Assembly (NCBI RefSeq): GCF_023554555.1
Contig: NZ_JAMJWC010000002.1
Location: forward strand, 434,001 to 498,000
Source: Sphingobacterium sp. lm-10
GTDB taxonomy: Bacteria > Bacteroidota > Bacteroidia > Sphingobacteriales > Sphingobacteriaceae
Length of the DNA: 64,000 nt
Reading direction: 5' to 3'
Below, in pieces: positions 1-8,803 of the stretch; the stretch's first letter is position 1, and each line of letters opens with the position of its first letter. The notes under the pieces were generated by a model. The model saw nothing but the letters and a program-made list of their open reading frames with translations. It made no database searches and was not told the DNA's origin. The position numbers and the translations under genes are program-made.

Positions 1-1
1 T

Positions 2-754
2 AAAGCACATGATACCAATAACACCTCGACTGAAGATGAATACTTTAGTATAAATCGAGATTTAACGATAAAAGTTTTTCAAAAATTTTTAGCATCAGAT
101 ATTCGAGACTTCTTTTATTTCTCTTCGGTAAAGGCAGTGGCGGATTCGGTAGAAGGCACTTTAGTCGAAGATACAGCAGCTAACCCACTCACTCCGTATG
201 GAAAGTCGAAACTGGAAGCTGAACAATTTTTGTTGCAGGCCGAGTTGCCGGAAGGAAAACGGCTGTTTATCATTCGCTCTTGTATGATACATGGGCCGGG
301 TAACAAAGGAAACCTTAATCTTCTATACAAAGTTGTCAATAAAGGGCTACCATGGCCATTAGCAGCATTCCCTAATCATCGCTCTTTTATTAGTATTGAT
401 AATTTGTGCTATCTGATTGATCAGATGATAGAGAGGCCCGAATTGCCTTCAGGTGTGTATAATTTTGCGGATGATGACACCTTGTCTACTAATGAAATTG
501 TAGCAATCATCTCCGAAATACGGAGAAAAAAGCCAAAATTTTGGCGTATTTCGGCATCATTAATTACCAGAGTCTCGAAAATTGGTGACGCGCTCTCCTT
601 ACCTTTAAATTCAGAAAGACTGAAGAAATTAACGGAATCCTATATAGTTTCTAATCATAAAATCAAAAACACACTAGGCATAGACAAACTTCCGTTAACC
701 GCACGTGAAGGTATGGCGAAGACAATCCGTTCTTTTGTGGGTAAACAAGAGTAA
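2..754 (+). CDS. NAD-dependent epimerase/dehydratase (5' truncated), WbpV-like
   Basis: The frame is open from the left edge, so the true start lies outside the window. The 250 visible residues carry the short-chain dehydrogenase features of a nucleotide-sugar epimerase/4-reductase: a Ser-Ser pair near visible residue 41 and the catalytic YxxxK with Tyr66 and Lys70 in a PYGKSKLEAE context. The N-terminal GxxGxxG Rossmann loop, about 60-70 residues, is missing because of the edge. The next genes are a WecA/WbpL-like transferase and, two genes on, a WbpM-like 4,6-dehydratase. That order resembles wbpV-wbpL-wbpM of Pseudomonas, so a UDP-4-keto-6-deoxy-HexNAc reductase making UDP-QuiNAc or UDP-FucNAc is the best guess. 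A GalE-type epimerase remains possible. GTG 137 is only an internal codon. Confidence 0.85.
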   Translation, partial: KAHDTNNTSTEDEYFSINRDLTIKVFQKFLASDIRDFFYFSSVKAVADSVEGTLVEDTAANPLTPYGKSKLEAEQFLLQAELPEGKRLFIIRSCMIHGPGNKGNLNLLYKVVNKGLPWPLAAFPNHRSFISIDNLCYLIDQMIERPELPSGVYNFADDDTLSTNEIVAIISEIRRKKPKFWRISASLITRVSKIGDALSLPLNSERLKKLTESYIVSNHKIKNTLGIDKLPLTAREGMAKTIRSFVGKQE

Positions 755-787
755 TCCTAGTATATTCGCAAGTCACATTACTACAAT

Positions 788-1753
788 ATGCTATATATTC
801 TGCTATTAATCGCCTTTATTTTATTTGAACTGATTTACTTTCGTGTTGCTGATCGATTCAATATTGTAGACAAACCCAACGAACGCTCTTCCCACTCCGT
901 CATTACTTTAAGAGGTGGTGGCGTGGTTTTCTATTTCGCCGCATTGGTGTATTTTCTATGGTCTGGATTTAATTATCCATGGTTTTTTCTCGGACTTTCG
1001 TTGATGACAGTTGTATCCTTTGCCGATGATATCATGACATTGTCTAATCGGTTTAGATTAGTCGTTCATTTTTTTTCCGTGCTATTAATGACCTACGAAT
1101 TAGGTTTATTTACGATGCCTTGGTTTTACTTGTTGATTACCTTTATTCTGGTTGTAGGTGTAATCAATGCATACAATTTTATGGACGGCATCAACGGTAT
1201 TACAGCAGCCTATAGCTTGGCAGTTGGTGGATTGCTTCTTTTAGTAAATCATTCCATACATTTTATGGATACAGACTTTCTAAGTTTTGCTATGCTTGGT
1301 GTGCTCGCATTCGCGTATTTTAATTTTAGGGTGAAAGCTAAGTGTTTTGCCGGGGATGTCGGATCAGTCGCCATTGCATTTATTCTGTTGTTCGCCCTCG
1401 CAAAGTTGATTTTACATACAGGTAACTTTCTTTATGTACTGTTTTTAGTCGTTTATGGGATAGATACTGTTTGGACAATCGTGCGACGGCTATATTTAAG
1501 GGAGAACATTTTTAAAGCGCATCGCTCACATCTATATCAGTACTTAGCCAACGAAGTTGGCGTGCACAAACTTTGGATTTCAGCTTCTTACGGGATACTG
1601 CAGGTCCTGCTAGGTATGCTAATTATCTACATGACGAGTTATAACGTCTCCACACAAATCACATTTTCGGTTGTACTACTTCTAGTTTTAAGCGGCGCTT
1701 ATTTATGGGCTAAGCAATTTATACTTAGAAAGTACGTGCGAGAAAATACTTAG
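788..1753 (+). CDS. Undecaprenyl-phosphate HexNAc-1-phosphate transferase, WecA/WbpL family (GT4)
   Basis: This 321-residue polytopic membrane protein of the MraY/WecA/WbpL family would start a repeat unit by moving a (modified) HexNAc-1-phosphate from UDP to undecaprenyl phosphate on the inner face of the membrane. Visible signatures are DKPNERSSH near residue 30, the Asp pair D80-D81 that binds Mg, NFMDGINGI around residues 130-138, AGDVGS around 188-193 and the basic HRSHLYQ loop from H245. About ten hydrophobic segments are spaced through the protein. It starts 33 bp after the epimerase and 11 bp before the cupin gene, so the three are probably co-transcribed. The exact sugar cannot be read from sequence; the neighbours suggest QuiNAc or FucNAc. 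Confidence 0.88.
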   Translation: MLYILLLIAFILFELIYFRVADRFNIVDKPNERSSHSVITLRGGGVVFYFAALVYFLWSGFNYPWFFLGLSLMTVVSFADDIMTLSNRFRLVVHFFSVLLMTYELGLFTMPWFYLLITFILVVGVINAYNFMDGINGITAAYSLAVGGLLLLVNHSIHFMDTDFLSFAMLGVLAFAYFNFRVKAKCFAGDVGSVAIAFILLFALAKLILHTGNFLYVLFLVVYGIDTVWTIVRRLYLRENIFKAHRSHLYQYLANEVGVHKLWISASYGILQVLLGMLIIYMTSYNVSTQITFSVVLLLVLSGAYLWAKQFILRKYVRENT

Positions 1754-1764
1754 ATTCTTTCACG

Positions 1765-2199
1765 ATGAATAATTCACAACATACTTTAATTCCAGGTGGA
1801 ATAGCGAAAGACGAGCGAGGTCAAATCCGTTTTGTTAACGATTTTGATATGTCTGAGGTCAAACGATTTTATCTTATCAAAAACGCAGACCTGCAGGTGA
1901 TACGAGGTTGGAGAGGGCATAAGATTGAGCAGAGGTGGTTTTATGTGATTTCCGGTGCGTTTCGCGTGAATCTAGTTGAGATAGATGATTGGGTAAATCC
2001 CTCTCCCAACTTGCCCATAAAAAGACTTATATTAACAGCTTCTGAAGGGCGGCTATTGTATGTTCCGGCGGGTTATGCCACCGCTTTTCAAGCTGCTGAG
2101 AATAATGCCGAATTATTGGTGTACGCAGATTACGGTGTAGAACACGCCCCCCTAGACGATCATATTTGGCCTTCTAATTACTTTCAAGAGTTTTCTTAA
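1765..2199 (+). CDS. WxcM/FdtA-like sugar-nucleotide cupin
   Basis: A 144-residue single-domain cupin resembling the WxcM/FdtA/RmlC-like sugar isomerase and epimerase group. The visible hallmark is a first cupin motif of the form RGWRGHK..Q (H52, Q56), then WFYVISGAFRVNL and a C-terminal VPAGYATAFQA strand. Family members isomerise or epimerise keto-deoxy sugar nucleotides in the cytosol. It is inserted between the initiating transferase and the 4,6-dehydratase, so its substrate is probably the 4-keto-6-deoxy product of the latter or a derivative. The HxHK motif of classical 3,4-ketoisomerases is altered here, so the precise reaction is uncertain. Confidence 0.7.
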   Translation: MNNSQHTLIPGGIAKDERGQIRFVNDFDMSEVKRFYLIKNADLQVIRGWRGHKIEQRWFYVISGAFRVNLVEIDDWVNPSPNLPIKRLILTASEGRLLYVPAGYATAFQAAENNAELLVYADYGVEHAPLDDHIWPSNYFQEFS

Positions 2200-2254
2200 G
2201 CCTTATCATTCCCTATTCTTCGGACAACTACATAATTTAGTTTTGTTATTTTCT

Positions 2255-2262
2255 TATATTTG
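2255..2262 (+). promoter_or_regulatory. Candidate Bacteroidota -7 box upstream of the WbpM-like gene
   Basis: TATATTTG fits the TAnnTTTG -7 consensus and lies 60 bp before the dehydratase start. A TTTG sits only 9 nt upstream, too close for a normal -33 element, so the call rests on the -7 box alone. It could give the dehydratase its own transcript. Confidence 0.4.
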
Positions 2263-2321
2263 CTTCTGAATAGTTTATTATTTGATCTGCCAAGTGAAAA
2301 TAATTTTTTGTTAGGAAGATA

Positions 2322-4298
2322 ATGTTTGTAAGCCGAGTTTTGAAATCTAAGTTATTAGTTCATAGCCCGAGATGGTTAGTTTTGATCATCGACAGCTTTG
2401 TGGTATGGGGCTGTTTTTGTCTCAGTTACGCATTAATTATTCGACTACTTGGTGAAGTGAATTTGAGGACAATGCTCTGGCAGTCTTTGATTGTCACGGT
2501 AGTCTATTTGATTTCTTTTCTTTTTTTTAAGCCATTTAGAGGGATTATTCGGAGTACTAGCCTACATGATCTGTTTTTGATTGGAAACAGTATTCTTCTT
2601 TCCTTGCTGATTCTTTTCGTGTCTGCATACGTTGCAGATTTGTTGTTTTTCAGTCAAAGCACGCTGTTTACAATAAATCATGATATTCTTCATTTTTCTC
2701 ATACGCAACTTTTCTTACACGGTATGATGGTGGGCATCGCAATGAGTGGCTTACGATTGCTATATCGAGAAGGATTTCACCAAATATTCTGGCACAAGAA
2801 GAAGAATGCCATAGCAGTAATACTTTTCGGGGCGGGCAATATGGGACATAATACGTACAATCTTTTGCATTTGGGCTCACGAAACCGATATAGAGTTGTT
2901 GCAATAGTTGACGACAATCCACAGCGTATTGGAAAACATATTAATGGAATGCCTGTTCGTTCGCTGAGCGATCTGAATACCAATTTATTGGGCGAAACTG
3001 GAGGGGTGCAAGAACTAATTATTGCGATTGATGACGTTGATCCTGAGCGACTGCGTCAAATTTCTAACGTGGCCGAGAAGCTTCCATTGAAAATTAAAGT
3101 TATTCCACCTTCTTCCAAATACATAGAAGGAGCTGTTGCAGCGCAACACATCAGAACGTTGAAAATAGCTGATCTCTTAGGAAGAAAAGCAATAAATATT
3201 GATAACCCGGTCGTATCCGGAGCTTTGCTGGGTAAAACAATTATGGTTACTGGCGGCGCAGGCTCTATTGGCAGTGAATTGGTGCGACAGATCGCGAGTT
3301 CTGCTTGTAAAAAACTCGTTATTGTAGATCAGGCAGAGTCGGCATTGTATGATGTACAACAAGAACTCAAATACATCATTAAATCGGAAAGGATAAAACC
3401 AGTAGTAGGGGATGTTAGGGATGCCATTTTTATGGAAGAGGTTTTCAAGGCAGAACGTCCGGATTTGATATTTCATGCGGCAGCATACAAACACGTTCCT
3501 TTAATGGAAGATAATCCCTACGAAGCGATATGGACTAATGTTGTTGGATCAAGTGTAATAGCACAACTAGCCGATAAATACGATGTGGAAAAATTTGTGA
3601 TGGTGTCTACCGACAAGGCAGTAAACCCTACCAATATTATGGGGGCCACCAAACGCATCGCAGAAGTGTATGTGGCAGCGTTAAACAGCAAGTCCAAAAC
3701 TTCTTATATAGTAACCAGATTTGGGAATGTTTTAGGATCTAATGGCTCAGTAATACCACTTTTTGAGCGTCAAATTAAGGAAGGAGGGCCTTTGACCATT
3801 ACACATCCTGATATTACTAGATACTTCATGACAATTCCGGAAGCTTGTCAGTTGGTTCAGGAAGCTGCTGTTATGGGTAAAGGGGGAGAGGTCTTTGTGT
3901 TTGATATGGGGCGGCCAGTTAGAATCATGGAGCTTGCTAAGAAAATGATTGCCCTTAAGGGACTTCAATACCCTATTGATATTGATATCAAGATTGTTGG
4001 TTTACGTCCTGGAGAGAAGGTGTTTGAGGAATTATTGGCGAACGGAGAGAACACAATCAAAACTTATCATGAGAAGATTATGATTGCTAAAGTTGGCACG
4101 GACGACTTATCCGAACGCTATGCCCAGATTATGGAACTATGCGACCATATAAAATCGGTACATGCTGCTCATTCGAAGTTCGAATTAGTGTCAAAGATGA
4201 AAGCAATAGTGCCAGAATTTAAATCACAAAACTCTGATTTTACTATTCTAGATAACCCAAGCTCTGTATTTTCTGTCGAGAAGGAGAAACACACATAA
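2322..4298 (+). CDS. wbpM: Membrane-bound UDP-GlcNAc 4,6-dehydratase, WbpM/CapD family
   Basis: 658 residues with four or so N-terminal transmembrane helices (roughly residues 15-150), a first Rossmann module with GAGNMG near residue 170, and a second catalytic Rossmann module with GGAGSIG at 311-317. The catalytic site has the family's MxxxK (M440, K444) in place of YxxxK, within STDKAVNPTNIMGATKR. Such enzymes convert UDP-GlcNAc to its 4-keto-6-deoxy form, the precursor of QuiNAc, FucNAc and bacillosamine-type sugars. The length is typical for the long WbpM type. A close paralogue with the same domain order lies at 59862-61808. Its position after the epimerase, transferase and cupin genes fits a shared amino-deoxy-sugar pathway. 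Confidence 0.92.
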   Translation: MFVSRVLKSKLLVHSPRWLVLIIDSFVVWGCFCLSYALIIRLLGEVNLRTMLWQSLIVTVVYLISFLFFKPFRGIIRSTSLHDLFLIGNSILLSLLILFVSAYVADLLFFSQSTLFTINHDILHFSHTQLFLHGMMVGIAMSGLRLLYREGFHQIFWHKKKNAIAVILFGAGNMGHNTYNLLHLGSRNRYRVVAIVDDNPQRIGKHINGMPVRSLSDLNTNLLGETGGVQELIIAIDDVDPERLRQISNVAEKLPLKIKVIPPSSKYIEGAVAAQHIRTLKIADLLGRKAINIDNPVVSGALLGKTIMVTGGAGSIGSELVRQIASSACKKLVIVDQAESALYDVQQELKYIIKSERIKPVVGDVRDAIFMEEVFKAERPDLIFHAAAYKHVPLMEDNPYEAIWTNVVGSSVIAQLADKYDVEKFVMVSTDKAVNPTNIMGATKRIAEVYVAALNSKSKTSYIVTRFGNVLGSNGSVIPLFERQIKEGGPLTITHPDITRYFMTIPEACQLVQEAAVMGKGGEVFVFDMGRPVRIMELAKKMIALKGLQYPIDIDIKIVGLRPGEKVFEELLANGENTIKTYHEKIMIAKVGTDDLSERYAQIMELCDHIKSVHAAHSKFELVSKMKAIVPEFKSQNSDFTILDNPSSVFSVEKEKHT

Positions 4299-4310
4299 TT
4301 TTTTACAATT

Positions 4311-4342
4311 ATTGGAAGATAATATGCTTTTTATATTCCAAT
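4311..4342 (+). terminator. Possible terminator after the WbpM-like gene
   Basis: A 7-bp inverted repeat (ATTGGAA / TTCCAAT) with an AT-rich loop is followed by a T-rich stretch. The stem is weak, so termination may be partial. Confidence 0.35.
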
Positions 4343-4380
4343 CAATTCTTTTCCAATAGTTTTTAACAAGTATTTGATTT

Positions 4381-4395
4381 CCGATTCACAATCGG
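4381..4395. promoter_or_regulatory. Small palindrome upstream of the TPR-HTH regulator
   Basis: CCGATT-CAC-AATCGG is a perfect 6-bp inverted repeat with a 3-nt spacer, ending 43 bp before the chosen start of the regulator. It has the size of an operator half-site pair, and self-regulation is possible. There is no direct evidence of binding. Confidence 0.35.
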
Positions 4396-4438
4396 TATCA
4401 TTGTATTGTCAACCTTTGAAAAAGATTTAGTGCAATCC

Positions 4439-6160
4439 ATGTCTCGTTATCTCTGCGTGATAGTTTTTATGTTGTGCCATGTGATTGCACATGCCCAACA
4501 TAAGTCCTTATCGAATAAATCCAGTGGCGTAGATAATCCATCTTCTCTCGAATCTATATTATTAGATCAAAAGTTTAGGTCAAATGATACTAGTGCAGCG
4601 ATTGAACTCAACAAATTACTTCAAACTGCTAAAACAAAGGAAAGTCCTCAATTAGAGATCATCCATGACTTACTTGCTGCGGATTATTATTCCCGCGTAA
4701 ATGATAGGGTGAATTCCAGATCTGACCTGTATTATAAAAAGGCGCTCTCTAGTGCTAAACGGATACAAAATGACGAACTCCGTTTGATCGTATTGATTAG
4801 GCAAGGTTATTATTACTTTGTTTATAGAGAATTGCAAATGGCCATTCCCTATTTTCTCCAAGCAGGTGAGTTAATTGAGCAAGTTGATTATACCCTAGTT
4901 CCTTTGTTTGGGAGGCACATACATCAAATTTCATCATTTTACGGATATATTGGGAATTACCCTGGAGCCATCAAATTGTTGCAAGGGGGGCTGCCATACT
5001 GCAAAGATGGAACAGCGTTACATATCAGTATGGTAAATTCCATGGGTGTATATAGCGAGAAGCAACAATTATTGGGGCAGGCAGTCGTGCATTTCCAACG
5101 AGCCCTTGGTATTGCACAACGAAATCAGGATAGTTTATGGATGGGTATTATCTTCGGTAACCTCGCTACGATTGAAGAACATAAAGGAAACCCTATTAAA
5201 GCAATCCGTTTGCTAAAGGAAAATGTGCGATTGTCTGTGAAATACAATGAACACATAGATGCTATGCGTTCTATGGTAAAGTTAGCAGACGTTTTGATCG
5301 ATGTTGGCGAATGGAAAGAAGCAGAGGTATATCTTTCCCGAAGCGAAGTATATGTAAAATCAAAGCCCTTCTTTCTGCCGATTAAAACACATATTGCCAA
5401 ATTACGCTCAGAAATAGCTAATATAAAAGGACATCAAACGGATGAACTTCAGTACCTGAAAGAATACGTTCGTTTTGATGATAGTTTGCGTACTACAGAA
5501 CGGTATGATGAGTTACAAAGAGCATATTGGCAATGGCAGTCCGACGAATTTCAACGCTCTATTACGGCTTCCGAAGAAGAACGAAAGACGACTATTTTAT
5601 TAGAGCTTACTTTTGGGTTGTTACTTACCTCCGTTCTATTTATTATCATATTACTTTTAAACCGGAGTAAAAATAAGCTGAAAATCAAATCTACTACGCT
5701 GGAGAAAGAACAATTGGCCTATGCACTAGAGCGGAAAGTGCTTAATAAGGAGCTGGAGACTATTACCAACTCTTGGAAGGAAGCAGAAGAAAAGTCGCAG
5801 GAAAATACGACGTTAATCGCCGGCCTACAGAATGACTTAGAGAAATTGGGGCAGGAAAATAATACGATTAAAGTACGCTCTGTTGAAGTGCTAGACGAAT
5901 TGTTAAAGGAGCCCATCATGACGGATGACCGGTGGACAAAATTCAAGCTAACATTTGACCAAGTTTTTCCGGATTATTTAAAGAAAAAAAAGTTAAAATA
6001 CCCTCGTCTCACCGAGGGAGACTTGAGGCTTCTAGCATTAATAAAACTCAAGTACAGCAACATGGGAATGTCCACATTGTTGGGCATTTCGATGGATGGC
6101 GTAAAGAAAGGAAAGCAGCGACTCAAAAAGAAAATGGAAGAGTCAAACGACCTGCCTTAG
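4439..6160 (+). CDS. TPR-repeat membrane-anchored transcriptional regulator with C-terminal HTH
   Basis: 573 residues from ATG 4439, chosen because it opens directly into a signal-like segment ending in AHAQ; a TTG 33 bp upstream would add a poor leader. Domain order: periplasmic TPR-like helical repeats (about residues 60-350), one transmembrane helix (about 384-406, TLLELTFGLLLTS-like hydrophobic run), a charged coiled coil (about 410-490) and a C-terminal LuxR-like HTH (about 525-570, LTEGDLRLLALIKLK then GISMDGVKKGKQRLKKK). This architecture is common in Bacteroidota as an envelope-to-DNA regulator. It lies directly before the exopolysaccharide operon and its long regulatory leader, so control of that operon is the natural inference. 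The signal it senses is unknown. Confidence 0.8.
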   Translation: MSRYLCVIVFMLCHVIAHAQHKSLSNKSSGVDNPSSLESILLDQKFRSNDTSAAIELNKLLQTAKTKESPQLEIIHDLLAADYYSRVNDRVNSRSDLYYKKALSSAKRIQNDELRLIVLIRQGYYYFVYRELQMAIPYFLQAGELIEQVDYTLVPLFGRHIHQISSFYGYIGNYPGAIKLLQGGLPYCKDGTALHISMVNSMGVYSEKQQLLGQAVVHFQRALGIAQRNQDSLWMGIIFGNLATIEEHKGNPIKAIRLLKENVRLSVKYNEHIDAMRSMVKLADVLIDVGEWKEAEVYLSRSEVYVKSKPFFLPIKTHIAKLRSEIANIKGHQTDELQYLKEYVRFDDSLRTTERYDELQRAYWQWQSDEFQRSITASEEERKTTILLELTFGLLLTSVLFIIILLLNRSKNKLKIKSTTLEKEQLAYALERKVLNKELETITNSWKEAEEKSQENTTLIAGLQNDLEKLGQENNTIKVRSVEVLDELLKEPIMTDDRWTKFKLTFDQVFPDYLKKKKLKYPRLTEGDLRLLALIKLKYSNMGMSTLLGISMDGVKKGKQRLKKKMEESNDLP

Positions 6161-6255
6161 TTGTTGTAACATTTATATTTTTAAATTTCCCATGTTTTTT
6201 TTGTGTTAATTTTAATTTATCCGTCCATTCTTTGTCTTTTTATTACTTTTTGTAA

Positions 6256-6274
6256 GGTGGACAAAGGGTGGACA
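6256..6274. repeat. Direct repeat GGTGGACA x2, candidate operator
   Basis: Two exact 8-mers with an 11-bp period, about one helical turn, place both on the same DNA face. A third, inverted near-copy is at 6337-6344. They lie 90-110 bp upstream of the candidate -33 element, consistent with an activator. The adjacent HTH protein is the obvious candidate ligand, by inference only. Confidence 0.4.
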
Positions 6275-6363
6275 TCGATCATTTAGACCCTTGCCTCACT
6301 TCTTCCTTTGAGGTTTTTTGGGGATTGTCCCTTATTTGTCTACCCCTTCCAACCCTTCAAACA

Positions 6364-6394
6364 TTGTTTAAAGATATATCTCCGCGTACCTTTG
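6364..6394 (+). promoter_or_regulatory. Candidate promoter of the exopolysaccharide operon
   Basis: TTGT at 6364-6367 as -33 element, 20-nt spacer, then TACCTTTG at 6387-6394 matching TAnnTTTG. Transcription would start near 6400, leaving a leader of about 190 nt before the WcaJ-type gene. Confidence 0.55.
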
Positions 6395-6587
6395 GAAGTA
6401 ATCAAAAATTAGTGTTCTCCTTAGTTCGTGAATAAATTTTCATAAGGTTGACTTCTTACTTTGAACGTTAAGATCGATTACTGAAGAAAATTTTGAAGTA
6501 TCATTCAAATTGAAGTGGTGTTTACACAATCCTACTTCAGATTGAAAGGAGTTTTAACAGAATTTATTCACTAATTCATAAAAAGCT

Positions 6588-8006
6588 ATGTTTAGGTATG
6601 TTCAAAATCGAGTATTAGTATACTTAAGAGCCTTCTGGATTTCAACTGATTTTATTTGTGTGAATTTAGCTTTTTTATTCGCCTTCGACCTGGCGGTAGA
6701 GTTAAATTTGATCAGATACATCGATAAATCAACATCTGCTTTCCAGTCGCTCTGGATGATGTACAATCTGCTGGCAATATTAGCCTCCTTGATTTCCCAT
6801 TTATATCGTGATATCTCGATGGAGCGGTTGGAAAATATGTTTCGTGCCACTCTTCGAGCTGGCATGGGGCTGATTATTTCTTTCGGTCTATGTGTCATGT
6901 CTGGTTTTCAGCTTGCACATGCCTGGCCTTTCGTAGCTATTCTTTCTGTTGTGTTAGCTACATACTTTATTGTATCTCGCTTTTTTATGACCTATATCTA
7001 TCCTGCATTTGCAAAAAGGTTCAAGTGGTCTAAGCGTGTAGCCATTATTGGACATGGTGATCATTTGGCGCCTGTCGCAGAATATTTTGAGAAGCAAGGT
7101 GATTTCTACAGCATAAATACGATTGGTTATAAAGATCAAGATGCCTTAGAAAATAAAGAAAAAACCTTAAAAAGGTTCCGAGAATATTTTGAAACGGTCT
7201 CCAAAGAGGGTATTCACGATGTTTTTTTGGTTACTACACCAGATGTAAGCGCTTACAGTGAAGATTTGATTGTCGCTGCCGATTTTCAATGTGTACAGCT
7301 AAACTTCGTGCCAGCGATTAGTGCGAGGATTACATACAATAATAGTGAGAATGCACATGTGAAATTTGATTTGCCCGTGCTGAAATCGCATGAGGAACCC
7401 ATGTCGACCATGGAAAACCGTCTCAAAAAACGTCTAATAGACCTTTTTATCAGTAGTATGGTGATGATTTTTATTCTTAGCTGGATGATCCCTATTATCG
7501 GATTAATCATAAAAATCCAAAGCCCAGGTCCTATTTTCTTCAAACAACCCCGTTCAGGAAGAAATAATCGTGCATTTGGATGTTACAAATTTCGTAGCAT
7601 GGTCGTCAACAAACAATCTAATGCACAGCAGGCGACCAAAGGCGATAAGAGAATCACAGCAATTGGTCAATTTCTTCGGAAAACTAATCTGGATGAATTC
7701 CCACAATTCATCAATGTGTTTCTTGGACAGATGAGTGTTGTAGGACCTCGTCCGCATATGTTATCTCACACGGAGCACTATAGTCAACTCATCCAACATT
7801 ATATGGTACGTCATTTTGTAAAACCTGGTATTACAGGTTGGGCACAGATCAATGGTTATCGAGGCGAGACTAAAGATCCGGCCTTGATGGCTAAGAGGGT
7901 AGAATACGATATAGAATATCTACGAAATTGGTCCGCTATGCTTGATTTTAAAATTGTTTGTATGACGGCAATCAATATGATCAAAGGAGAAGAAAATGCT
8001 TATTAA
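6588..8006 (+). CDS. wcaJ: Undecaprenyl-phosphate glucose phosphotransferase, WcaJ type
   Basis: 472 residues: four N-terminal transmembrane helices (about residues 10-140), a Rossmann-like CoA-binding_3 region (about 150-255), one further membrane segment (about 278-305) and a C-terminal bacterial sugar transferase domain. Catalytic-domain landmarks are KFRSM from K334, the DEFPQ motif D369-Q373, VVGPRPH ending at H390 and [16 protein letters not shown]. Family members load hexose-1-phosphate, usually glucose or galactose, onto undecaprenyl phosphate to start capsule or colanic-acid repeat units. It is the first gene of the exopolysaccharide locus, after a long leader. Sugar specificity is inferred from the family. 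Confidence 0.92.
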   Translation: MFRYVQNRVLVYLRAFWISTDFICVNLAFLFAFDLAVELNLIRYIDKSTSAFQSLWMMYNLLAILASLISHLYRDISMERLENMFRATLRAGMGLIISFGLCVMSGFQLAHAWPFVAILSVVLATYFIVSRFFMTYIYPAFAKRFKWSKRVAIIGHGDHLAPVAEYFEKQGDFYSINTIGYKDQDALENKEKTLKRFREYFETVSKEGIHDVFLVTTPDVSAYSEDLIVAADFQCVQLNFVPAISARITYNNSENAHVKFDLPVLKSHEEPMSTMENRLKKRLIDLFISSMVMIFILSWMIPIIGLIIKIQSPGPIFFKQPRSGRNNRAFGCYKFRSMVVNKQSNAQQATKGDKRITAIGQFLRKTNLDEFPQFINVFLGQMSVVGPRPHMLSHTEHYSQLIQHYMVRHFVKPGITGWAQINGYRGETKDPALMAKRVEYDIEYLRNWSAMLDFKIVCMTAINMIKGEENAY

Positions 8007-8041
8007 CAACCAAATCTATTTTTAATATCAAATCAACCTTT

Positions 8042-8782
8042 ATGAAATTTAAATTCACATTTGTCGTGATGCTGCTGCTCAGTCTCTGCAGCCTACTTGC
8101 CAGCACTAACGTGTTTGCAAATGGTGCAGATCGAGATAGTATCCCCGCGTCAACCTACAACTATGGATATCCGTATCCTGTAGGATTAGGCGTCCACGTC
8201 GGAACTACCGGTGTTGGTTTACAGTATTACCAGCCCATTGGCTCTCATTTCGGGGCTAGGCTTGCAGGGAGTATCATGCCTTTCAACACCAGAGTGCAGG
8301 GAAACTACGGTGGTCGAGATACAAGAACTAACATATTCGCAAAAGCACACAATGTATCCTTGCTTTTTGGTTGGACTCCTTTTGCCTCTAATGCTGGTTT
8401 TTTCCGAACATTTAATGTTCAACTTGGAGGAGCCTACTTCTTCAAACTGGATGGCCGGTTGGAGACACGTTTGTCAGACCCTTATCAGTATGGAGAGATT
8501 GCAGTAGATCCTGAATATGTAGGGACAATTACCACACATGTAAATTGGAAGGAGACTGTAAATCCATACGCTGGGATAGGCTGGAGTAATATTGTGATCG
8601 ATAGCCGTTTCTCGATGAATATCGATTTAGGAGCTTATTACTTATCTAAACCCTCTGTTCGCATGGAAGCGAGTGGTTTATTAGAAGAGAATGTGGCTAA
8701 TGCGTCGCGGATTGAAAATAACATCCGCAACTATCGCTATTTACCGCGTGTAGAAATTGGGTTTAGTTACCGTTTTTGGTAA
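8042..8782 (+). CDS. Outer-membrane beta-barrel protein of unknown function
   Basis: 246 residues from ATG 8042, which opens with a clear signal peptide ending in NVFANG; the longer frame from 7958 overlaps the previous gene and has no signal. The mature part is rich in alternating aromatic and glycine strands (GVGLQYYQPIGSHFGARLAG) and ends in FSYRFW, a terminal aromatic residue typical of barrel proteins recognised by BamA. I cannot name a family. It sits 35 bp after wcaJ and 21 bp before a large lipoprotein gene, inside the export part of the operon, so a role in polysaccharide passage or anchoring is plausible but unproven. Confidence 0.7.
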   Translation: MKFKFTFVVMLLLSLCSLLASTNVFANGADRDSIPASTYNYGYPYPVGLGVHVGTTGVGLQYYQPIGSHFGARLAGSIMPFNTRVQGNYGGRDTRTNIFAKAHNVSLLFGWTPFASNAGFFRTFNVQLGGAYFFKLDGRLETRLSDPYQYGEIAVDPEYVGTITTHVNWKETVNPYAGIGWSNIVIDSRFSMNIDLGAYYLSKPSVRMEASGLLEENVANASRIENNIRNYRYLPRVEIGFSYRFW

Positions 8783-8803
8783 GAGGCAATCAGCCATTAG
8801 CAC

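Larger units (their letters stand above)
6161..6587 (+). promoter_or_regulatory. 427-bp regulatory region before the exopolysaccharide operon
   Basis: I see no convincing gene here. It contains a tandem repeat GGTGGACA (6256-6263 and 6267-6274, 11 bp apart), a near inverse copy TGTCTACC at 6337-6344, a good promoter at 6364-6394, and a leader of about 190 nt with a hairpin GAAGTGG / CCTACTTC (6512-6518, 6531-6538). The arrangement suggests transcription-factor sites upstream of the promoter and a structured 5' UTR. Confidence 0.5.

Noticed and set aside
4406..4438. TTG start 33 bp upstream for the TPR-HTH regulator
   Set aside because: It adds residues in front of a clear signal peptide; ATG 4439 gives a standard leader.
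6161..6587. A small gene in the gap before wcaJ
   Set aside because: No frame with a good start and protein-like composition; the features there are regulatory.
7958..8041. Longer start for the barrel protein at 8042
   Set aside because: It overlaps the wcaJ end and would hide the signal peptide that begins at ATG 8042.
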